From NCBI GenBank assembly GCA_027484055.1, contig JAIXQH010000027.1:115919-179918 (forward strand): DNA of 64,000 nucleotides, read 5' to 3'. The notes under the pieces were generated by a model. That model worked only from the letters and a program-made list of their open reading frames with translations, ran no database searches and had not been told where the DNA came from. Each line of letters starts with the position of its first letter. The first letter of the stretch is position 1. This DNA is from Verrucomicrobiaceae bacterium (GTDB lineage: Bacteria > Verrucomicrobiota > Verrucomicrobiia > Verrucomicrobiales > Akkermansiaceae). The translations under genes were made by a program, and so were the position numbers. This document shows positions 25,953-32,900 of this stretch, piece by piece.

Positions 25953-27740
25953 GTGAGCGAGATGATCCTAGGAATTGATTTAGGCACCACCAATTCGGCG
26001 GTTGGAATCGTGGATTCTGGATTTCCAATTCTGCTGGCCGATGAGGAGGGTCAGCGAATCACCCCCAGCGCTGTCTGGATCGGGGAAAACGGGGAAATCG
26101 AAGTGGGGCGCAAAGCCCTGCGCCGCCGGAGCCTAGAGCCGGAGCGAGTGGTTACCAGTATCAAACGGCTGATGGGCCGCCGAACGGCCGAGCTGGGCGA
26201 GAATTTCCCCGTGGCGGTGACCTCCTCCAACGAAGGACTGCCGCTCGTCCTCGGGAAGTCCCCGGAAGAAATCAGCGCAGAAATCCTCCGCGAGCTCCGA
26301 CGCATCGCCGAGTGGCGCATGGGCGTGGAAATCACCAAGGCGGTCATCACTGTGCCCGCCTATTTTCACGATGCCCAACGCGCCGCCACCAAGCGCGCCG
26401 GCGAACTCGCCGGGCTGGAGGTCATCCGCATTCTCAATGAACCCACGGCGGCCGCACTCGCTTATGGCATGGACCGCCTCGGAGAGAAGTCACGCATCGC
26501 GGTTTATGATCTCGGCGGCGGCACCTTCGACCTTTCGATTTTAGAACTCCAAGACGGCGTGTTCCAAGTCCTAGCCACCCATGGAGACACCCAGCTGGGT
26601 GGGGATGACCTAGACGGGCTACTGCTCACCAAGATCCTCACCAGCGCCGGGATCACCGGACTCAGCCTGGCTGCCCGCGCCCGCCTCATGGCGGAGGCAG
26701 AGCGGGTGAAAATGGCACTCTCGGAGCAGGAGCGTGCGGTGTTTCGGGTGCCGTTCTATGAGGGGAGCCGTAGTATCGAGCAGGAGATTTCACGTGCGGA
26801 CTTGGAAGAACTTGCTGCGCCATGGATCGCCAAGACCCAGCGCCTCTGCCGCCTCGCTCTGGCGGATGCGCAGCTCAGTGTCGAACAACTCAGCGCGGTG
26901 GTGGTTGTAGGTGGCAGTACGAGGATGCCCGCCGTCCGACGCGGCGTGGCGGAGCTTTTCAAGCGCGAACCGGATTTTTCCCAACATCCTGACGAGGCGA
27001 TCTCCCTCGGCGCGACGATCCAAGGCGGCGTGCTCAGCGGGGCGCTGCGTCAGATCATCTTGCTGGATGTGACGCCACTTAGCCTCGGAATCGAAACCTT
27101 CGGCGGGCTGATGAACGTGCTCATCCCACGGAATACGACCATCCCGTGCAAAGCCGGGGAGCTCTTCACCAATGCTGCCGACGGCCAAGCGGCCATGAGG
27201 GTCCGAGTGCTCCAAGGCGAGCGTGAAATGGCCAAGGACAATTGGGAACTCGGCACCTTTGATGTGCCCTTCGCCCCTTCCGCCAAAGGCCAAGCCCGTG
27301 TCGGGGTGCAATTTAAAATCGACGAAAATGGCATCCTCGAAGCGCTCGCCCGCGACATCGCCACCGGGACTGACACCGTGATCCAGATCCACCACGCCGC
27401 CGTGAATGTGGACGATGCCGCCGTGGAGGCCATGGTCAGTGAGTCCGTCAAACACGCCTTCACCGACATGGCAGAGCGGGTTTTCACGGAGGCGAAACTT
27501 AAAGCCGAGGAACTCCTCCCCGCCGTGGACGCGGTGCTCGCCCAGGGCCTCGCACTTGACGCTGAGCGCGGGGAGATCGAAGCCGCCGCCGCTGACGTCC
27601 GGGCTGCCCTCGCCGCAGGTGCGGCAAATCCGCTCAAAGCCGCCGTCCAGCGGCTAGACCTCGCGACGGAAGCCCTCGCCGCGCGGCTGGTGGAGCTGGC
27701 CATGGATGCCGCGCTCGAACGACAGCTTGCGGGTAATTAA
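25953..27740 (+). CDS. Hsp70 family chaperone
   Basis: ATP-driven chaperone of 595 residues, shorter than DnaK (about 640) and closer to HscA/HscC lengths. The ATPase domain shows GIDLGTTNSAVGIV, VITVPAYFHDAQRAATKRAG, LNEPTAAALAYG, YDLGGGTFDLSIL and VVVVGGSTRMP; the substrate domain follows the DVTPLSLGIETFGG linker region, and the helical lid is short and alanine-rich without a DnaK-like acidic end. The start is a GTG at 25953 or an ATG three codons later. No dnaJ or grpE gene is near; instead three related membrane proteins flank it, suggesting a specialised Hsp70 that serves membrane or envelope proteins (inference). Confidence 0.93.
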   Translation: MSEMILGIDLGTTNSAVGIVDSGFPILLADEEGQRITPSAVWIGENGEIEVGRKALRRRSLEPERVVTSIKRLMGRRTAELGENFPVAVTSSNEGLPLVLGKSPEEISAEILRELRRIAEWRMGVEITKAVITVPAYFHDAQRAATKRAGELAGLEVIRILNEPTAAALAYGMDRLGEKSRIAVYDLGGGTFDLSILELQDGVFQVLATHGDTQLGGDDLDGLLLTKILTSAGITGLSLAARARLMAEAERVKMALSEQERAVFRVPFYEGSRSIEQEISRADLEELAAPWIAKTQRLCRLALADAQLSVEQLSAVVVVGGSTRMPAVRRGVAELFKREPDFSQHPDEAISLGATIQGGVLSGALRQIILLDVTPLSLGIETFGGLMNVLIPRNTTIPCKAGELFTNAADGQAAMRVRVLQGEREMAKDNWELGTFDVPFAPSAKGQARVGVQFKIDENGILEALARDIATGTDTVIQIHHAAVNVDDAAVEAMVSESVKHAFTDMAERVFTEAKLKAEELLPAVDAVLAQGLALDAERGEIEAAAADVRAALAAGAANPLKAAVQRLDLATEALAARLVELAMDAALERQLAGN

Positions 27741-27796
27741 GGGCAAACCGCTTGCAAGCGCGCGGCTTCCACGACACTGTCGTCCTTTCAGCGTTC

Positions 27797-29023
27797 ATGA
27801 AAGCCACGCATTTCGACCCAAATAACCATGCACCCGAAGTCGCGCCGGACGACTCATGGGGTGACCTCGGTGATGGGCACGTGGAAGAGTCCACCGCCAA
27901 GTTGCCTGCGAGACGCGCCCATTTGGATAAACTCGCCGCCGCCCCTGTCGGGCCAGCGCAGGCGGGATTCCACATCGAGTCAGTGTTAGCACGGGCCGAA
28001 GTGAGTGAGATACCCCATCGTCTAGAGGTCCAGGAAATCGGTGGCAGTGGCATCAAACGGCTGGATCAGGCCTTACCCAAGCCGGAGAAAGTCGTCCATC
28101 TCGGGGGCTTTAAAGAAAAGCCCAAGCAAGACCCTGCAGCTGAGGATAAAACCGGCGAGGGCGAGACTTGGGGCGAAGAAAAACTCCACCCGACTCGTCA
28201 ATACTGGATCATGGGCGGTGCGATCATCGGCTTCGTCCTGCTGGCATTGATCCTTCTGCCTTACATCAACTCTTGGAATGCGCCCACGCGTGACACAAGC
28301 AAGCCCCAATTCATCATCGAAGAACTTGAGGAAATCACCGGTGTGGATGAGATGAACTTCCTCTATCAAAATCAAAATCAAGCGATGGAGCTATTCCGCA
28401 CCTACGCCCTAGCTAGTACGGTGGAAGAAGTGATCCCACTCATCCACGAAGGGGCTGCTGCCACAGCGGATCTCACGCAGCGTTGGCGGCCACTCAAGCT
28501 CCCAAAAACATGGACTCCAGAACCCGATACCGCTTGGTCCATCCCGGTTGGTGCTGGCCGGATGTATGGGTTGCTCGAAGGATTTTTTCCTGACCAATCG
28601 CCATTTACCGCCTACTTCACCAAAAATGGGACGGGCATTTCGCTCGATTGGAAAGCCACTTCTGGATTCTGCACCGTGCCCTACAGCGACTTGAAAAATG
28701 GGGTCGGTGATGCTCGTGAAGTCAGGGGTGTCCTGACCGCCGCGACTTATTACGATGGCGTCTGGCCAGAAAATGATTACCTCAGTTACCGCCTAACATC
28801 ACCCGATGGCTCACAATCCATCTGGTGCTACGCCCGCCGCGGAGAAGCGGCGGAAGCGGCGCTCTCGCTCATTTTCAGCAAGGGTGAAATCGTGAAAGAG
28901 GAGCAGACCACCCAAAAAGTAAACCTGCACCTCGTTCGTGGCCCTGCCCAATCCCAGCCCAATCAATGGATGATTCAAGAAATGCTCCAAGCCGAGTGGC
29001 TAACCCTCCAAGAACGCCCATGA
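27797..29023 (+). CDS. Membrane-anchored protein B of the Hsp70 cluster
   Basis: A 408-residue protein 56 bases behind the Hsp70 gene; I start at 27797, where MKATHFDPN opens a polar region. Residues 1-136 are polar and probably disordered, residues 137-157 form a membrane helix (IMGGAIIGFVLLALILLPYI), and the remaining 250 residues face outward. This part has the paralogue pattern seen in protein A: an amphipathic helix with FRTYALASTVEEVIPLIHE, the core SLDWKATSGF, a strand VNLHLVRG and the closing QWMIQEMLQAEWLTLQ. Its stop overlaps the next start by four bases (ATGA), so translation is probably coupled. Function unknown. Confidence 0.78.
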   Translation: MKATHFDPNNHAPEVAPDDSWGDLGDGHVEESTAKLPARRAHLDKLAAAPVGPAQAGFHIESVLARAEVSEIPHRLEVQEIGGSGIKRLDQALPKPEKVVHLGGFKEKPKQDPAAEDKTGEGETWGEEKLHPTRQYWIMGGAIIGFVLLALILLPYINSWNAPTRDTSKPQFIIEELEEITGVDEMNFLYQNQNQAMELFRTYALASTVEEVIPLIHEGAAATADLTQRWRPLKLPKTWTPEPDTAWSIPVGAGRMYGLLEGFFPDQSPFTAYFTKNGTGISLDWKATSGFCTVPYSDLKNGVGDAREVRGVLTAATYYDGVWPENDYLSYRLTSPDGSQSIWCYARRGEAAEAALSLIFSKGEIVKEEQTTQKVNLHLVRGPAQSQPNQWMIQEMLQAEWLTLQERP

Positions 29024-30132
29024 GTGATATCATCGACGCTTGGTTTCACTGCGGGCGCTGTGGCTCGGTATTCCTGTCGCCCATGGGGGACACGAAGGAC
29101 CGCCGCTGTCCAGACTGTGGGAGTAGCCCCTCACTCGGCTACGACCCCCAACCGGCGGCCCAAACGATCCCTGCACCCGTGAGCGCGGTGACCATCATCC
29201 CCGGCAAGGCCCCATCCCGCAGGCGTAAACCCATTAGCCTGTTGATGAAGCTCATCGCGGCGTGGTCGTTGTTAGTCGTGCTAATCATCGTCATCATCAA
29301 GATGACCGCCAAGGATCTCCCGAAAAATGAGAACTTTGTCTCCAAGCAAGAACTGGAAAAGCGGAACATCTCAGCCGAAGATCTCGCACTCTTGGATGCT
29401 GCCGTCCCTCTATGCAGTCAAAATTTCGCGAACTTTTTGAACGCCCGTTCCCCGGAAGAGCGGAATCAATTCGTGATTTCCCCCATCACCACAGCGGCTC
29501 GCATGGCGCGGTTTTATCAATTGAATTCACTTACGAATTTTGACCCGAAAACCCTCACCCTCACGCGCAGCGCCGTGCTGCATTTGCCCGGTGGTTCCGC
29601 CATCGAGACGCAGTGGAAATCGGTGACGGGCGGCACCTTCGATGCGCTCTTCATCAAGGAAAATGGCGAGTGGCGGCTTGATTGGGATCACTATGTCCGT
29701 TTCAGCGAATACCCATGGCCGCTCTTCCTGGTGGGCGGCGGCGAGGATCGCGGCGAGTTTCGCCTGTTGGCTCGCGAGCGGCTTGCCACAGAGCGCCGTG
29801 GCTTAGACACCATCAGCGTCATTCTTGCCGCGCCCAGACTCGGCTACGCCAAGGACATAGGCGCGCAGTCCCCGGAAATCCTCGTCCCGCGAGACAGCAA
29901 GAGTGGCCGACTGCTAATGGCCGCTTTCAAACTGGAAAAGGATAAAAAACGCGTCTTCGGCCTAACGCTCGCCAGCCTCAATCCGGAGGACTTCATCCGC
30001 GTGCGGGCCACCGTCAGCCGCACGAAGCTGGAAATGGGATACGGTTTCGAGATCCAAGAGATCACGGCCACGCACTGGTATTCAGAAGCGTCAGCCGGGA
30101 TCGAGTTACCCGCCGATCCGGCGGCGAAATGA
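29020..30132 (+). CDS. Zinc-ribbon membrane-anchored protein C of the Hsp70 cluster
   Basis: A 370-residue protein starting in the ATGA overlap with protein B. Residues 9-36 hold a zinc ribbon (C11, C14, C30, C33; CGRC and CPDC). After a proline-rich linker, residues 76-94 form one membrane helix (LIAAWSLLVVLIIVIIKM). The exported part matches A and B in outline: FANFLNARSPEERNQFV, WRLDWDHYVRFSEYPW, FRLLARERL and a closing FEIQEITATHWY. The cytoplasmic zinc ribbon replaces the disordered tail of A and B and could be the contact point for Hsp70 or nucleic acid; that is inference. It is the last gene before the 21-bp repeat array. Confidence 0.78.
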   Translation: MSDIIDAWFHCGRCGSVFLSPMGDTKDRRCPDCGSSPSLGYDPQPAAQTIPAPVSAVTIIPGKAPSRRRKPISLLMKLIAAWSLLVVLIIVIIKMTAKDLPKNENFVSKQELEKRNISAEDLALLDAAVPLCSQNFANFLNARSPEERNQFVISPITTAARMARFYQLNSLTNFDPKTLTLTRSAVLHLPGGSAIETQWKSVTGGTFDALFIKENGEWRLDWDHYVRFSEYPWPLFLVGGGEDRGEFRLLARERLATERRGLDTISVILAAPRLGYAKDIGAQSPEILVPRDSKSGRLLMAAFKLEKDKKRVFGLTLASLNPEDFIRVRATVSRTKLEMGYGFEIQEITATHWYSEASAGIELPADPAAK

Positions 30133-30181
30133 GATCTTAGTCCCCCTCTCTCCGCCGGGAACGGGTTTCGAGTCGGGAAAA

Positions 30182-30400
30182 GACGTTCCCGGCGGGGAGA
30201 AAGACGTTCCCACCCGGCGTCCGGACGTTCCCGACCCTTGCGGAGACGTTCCCACCTGGCAAAAATACGTTCCCGACCGGTGCGCAGACGTTCCCAATCC
30301 ACGCGGAGACGTTCCCACCCCCCAAAAAGACGTTCCCAACCCTTGCAGAGACGTTCCCACCCCCGAAAAAGACGTTCCCGAGGGGCAAAAAGACGTTCCG
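30182..30400. repeat. Eleven-unit tandem array with exact 21-bp period, core GACGTTCCC
   Basis: GACGTTCCC, or one-base variants at 30266 and 30392, recurs at 30182, 30203, 30224, 30245, 30266, 30287, 30308, 30329, 30350, 30371 and 30392, always 21 bases apart. The 12 bases between cores vary, falling loosely into two types: ending CGGA/CAGA and ending AAAAA. An inverted core (GGGAACG) lies at about 30156. The array fills the gap between the convergent stops of the Hsp70 cluster and aroE. Because 21 is a multiple of three, several frames stay open and give heptad peptides, but none has a proper start or context, so I read it as DNA, not a gene. Confidence 0.92.
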
Positions 30401-30432
30401 CGTTCGGAGTATCAGCTACTCCCATAAGGATT

Positions 30433-31332
30433 CTAGCTCCTCCCCAGCGCCCGCTTCATTTCGGCCAAGGGCTCAGTCCCTGGAAACCAGTGTTGAAAGG
30501 CCAGCGCCCCTTGGTGAATGAGCATCGAGAGGCCATTCGCCGTCTTGCAGCCCAGCGCATCCGCCGTCGCCAGCAACGGCGTCACCGCAGGTTGGTAAAT
30601 CGTGTCGTAAACCAAGTGCTCCTTTTTCAAACAGGCCAGCGGCAGGATGGAGGGATCGCCTTCTTTCAGACCGACCGATGAAGTATTCACCAGTAAATCA
30701 CAAGTCAGGCACTGGTCGGCAAGTGCTTCGTCATCGAAGGATAGCGTGACGATTTCCAAATCCGGTAGCAGCAGTTTTAAGCGGCATACTAATGGCAGCA
30801 ACTTCTCCACCGTGCGATTCACCAAGACCAATTTCCGCACCCCCACCAAGCAGCACTGCGTCGCAATCGCCTGCCCCGCGCCACCGCCAGCGCCGATGAT
30901 TGCTATTGTCAGCTCGCTCAGCGCCACGCCGAAATCATCCTCAATCGCGCGCGCAAATCCAGGCCCGTCCGTGTTGTAGCCCCGCGTCCGCGTCTCCTCG
31001 AAGCAAACCGTATTCACCGCGCCTAACTGGCTCGTCGCGAAGTCTAGCTCGCAGCACTCCATCACCTCCAGCTTGTGCGGCACTGTCACATTGCAGCCGA
31101 GAAATCCCAGCGCCCGCATTCGCACCAGAGCCTCGCTAACCTGTCCGGGCTCGATGTCTAAGCGGATGTAGCGCGCCTCGATCCCCGCTGCATCCAGCGC
31201 CGCTTGGTGCAGCTTCGGCGAGGCCGAGTGCGCCACCGGATGGCCGATCACTGCCAGCCGCGCAGGCTTGTCCGCACCCGCATCCAGCACGTCGCGGGAT
31301 ACTAAATCATCGATGGTGTAAACCGCTTTCAT
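30433..31332 (-). CDS. aroE: Shikimate 5-dehydrogenase
   Basis: Reduces 3-dehydroshikimate to shikimate with NADPH in aromatic amino acid synthesis. Of 299 residues, the first 24 extend beyond the usual start; the core begins with LAVIGHPVAHSASPKLHQ (shikimate-binding serines). The catalytic lysine is K87 (NVTVPHK) and the aspartate D122 (NTDG), with N107 between. The nucleotide motif GAGGGAGQA is followed by LVNRT, the usual NADP-selecting stretch. Its start overlaps the gltX stop by four bases (ATGA). The 25 extra N-terminal residues could mean a later true start, but no ATG lies closer. Confidence 0.95.
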   Translation of the reverse strand: MKAVYTIDDLVSRDVLDAGADKPARLAVIGHPVAHSASPKLHQAALDAAGIEARYIRLDIEPGQVSEALVRMRALGFLGCNVTVPHKLEVMECCELDFATSQLGAVNTVCFEETRTRGYNTDGPGFARAIEDDFGVALSELTIAIIGAGGGAGQAIATQCCLVGVRKLVLVNRTVEKLLPLVCRLKLLLPDLEIVTLSFDDEALADQCLTCDLLVNTSSVGLKEGDPSILPLACLKKEHLVYDTIYQPAVTPLLATADALGCKTANGLSMLIHQGALAFQHWFPGTEPLAEMKRALGRS

Positions 31333-32630
31333 GGTTTGGAAATTTCAAGAATCCCCGCGAATCGACTCACCCGTGCCGCACAGCGCGACCGCCCGAGTAG
31401 CGCCAACATCTCGCCCAGATCCGGCCCGTGCCCACGTCCCGAAAGCGCGACACGCAGCGGGAACATCAGTTGCCCTGGCTTCGCACCCGCCGCCACCGCT
31501 GTCTCTTGAAGCGCCGCTTTTGCCGCGTCTGCCGACCACTCGGGGAGTGTCTCGAAGGCAGCCGCTAACGAGCTCAAAAGCCCGCCCGCCGCTGCATTTC
31601 CCCGCACCTTGGTCACCGCTTCTTCGTCGTAGGTGAAATCTTCCTTCAGCAAGAAATCCACCGCAGCGGGCACCTCGCTGAGCAGCCGCACCTTGTCCTT
31701 CACCGCAGCGATCACGGCCAGGTAGTTCTCCGGGATCGCTAGCCCTGCCGCTTCCACGAAGGGCCGTGCGGCTGTGGCGAAGTCGTCCAGCGTCACCGCC
31801 AGCAAGTGCTGCTGGTTCACCCACTTGCATTTCTCGAAGTCGAAGCGCCCCGGTGCCCGGTTCACCTGCTCCAGGGAAAAGCGCTCGACCAAGTCCGCCA
31901 GTGAGAAAATTTCCTCCTCCGTCTTCGGATTCCACCCCAGCAGCGCCACGAAATTCACCACCGCCGCTGACAGAAATCCCTGCTTCGGGTAGTCGCCCAC
32001 CGCTGCCCCGGCGTCCCGCTTGGACATTTTTGAGCCATCCGCATTCAGGATCAGCGGGATGTGTGCATATGCCGGGGCCACGCCGCCGAAGGCTTCGATC
32101 AACTGCAAATGCTTCGGTGTATTCATCAAGTGATCTTCCCCCCGGATGACGTGGGTGATCCCCATTTCTAAATCATCCACCACGTTTACGAAATGAAACA
32201 CATACGAGCCATCCGAGCGTTTTACCACCATGTCCGGCGTGTTTGACTCGTCGCGGTAGTCGATCGTGACCTGCCCGCAGACCAAGTCCTGCATCGTCAC
32301 CGGCTTGCGCTCGAAGCGGAAGCGCCACGCGCCGCCGTCCTCATACACCCGGCCGCTGGCGTGGAGTTTTTCAAACCACGCATCATAAATCGCCAAGCGC
32401 TCGCTTTGGTAAAATGGCCCCTCGTCCCAGTCCAGACCCAGCCAGCTCATCCCGTCGAAAATCGCCTGCCGCGCTTCCTCCGTATTGCGCGCCGCGTCCG
32501 TGTCCTCGACCCGTAACAGAAAAACCCCGCCGTGTTTCTTGGCGAAAAGGTAGTTGAACAAAGCAGTCCGCGCACCACCCACATGCAGGTAGCCAGTCGG
32601 AGAAGGAGCAAATCGGGTGCGAACGGTCAT
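31329..32630 (-). CDS. gltX: Glutamyl-tRNA synthetase
   Basis: Charges tRNA-Glu (and tRNA-Gln if the organism uses the amidation route). I start at 32630, because MTVRTRFAPSPTGYLHVGG is the standard opening; upstream codons in frame do not look coding. Class I signatures are PTGYLHVGG near residue 10 and SKMSKRD in the middle. At 433 residues it is shorter than the usual 460-490, and the C-terminal anticodon-binding part is compact. Such short forms occur beside full-length ones, so a discriminating or tRNA-Gln-specific role is possible. It overlaps aroE by four bases. Confidence 0.93.
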   Translation of the reverse strand: MTVRTRFAPSPTGYLHVGGARTALFNYLFAKKHGGVFLLRVEDTDAARNTEEARQAIFDGMSWLGLDWDEGPFYQSERLAIYDAWFEKLHASGRVYEDGGAWRFRFERKPVTMQDLVCGQVTIDYRDESNTPDMVVKRSDGSYVFHFVNVVDDLEMGITHVIRGEDHLMNTPKHLQLIEAFGGVAPAYAHIPLILNADGSKMSKRDAGAAVGDYPKQGFLSAAVVNFVALLGWNPKTEEEIFSLADLVERFSLEQVNRAPGRFDFEKCKWVNQQHLLAVTLDDFATAARPFVEAAGLAIPENYLAVIAAVKDKVRLLSEVPAAVDFLLKEDFTYDEEAVTKVRGNAAAGGLLSSLAAAFETLPEWSADAAKAALQETAVAAGAKPGQLMFPLRVALSGRGHGPDLGEMLALLGRSRCAARVSRFAGILEISKP

Positions 32631-32900
32631 GCGCGAGGTGTAAGCGGCAGATCCCCGCCCGTCCAGTTCCGGGAGTGTGGAAAATAAGGAGCGGTCTAGC
32701 GGCGCATTCGTATCCTCATCCATCAGCAAATTCCTAGTATGGACACCTCAGGCGGTTGGATGACGCCAAGGAGCGAGTTTTTCACGACGAGCCAGCAGTT
32801 TCTAATTTGCGCCGACGATCGGCGATGTCCGGCTGCATGCGGGATGCCAGCCGAGGTTTTTCCCTTTACAGCCGTCACGCAACCGAGGGCTATTGCACAA

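Noticed and set aside
30182..30400. CRISPR array
   Set aside because: The conserved unit is only nine bases, the variable part twelve, and no cas gene is near.
30106..30681. Several open frames giving heptad peptides (GNV, WERL or RRRS patterns)
   Set aside because: They arise because the repeat period of 21 is divisible by three; they lack starts and overlap aroE or the preceding gene.
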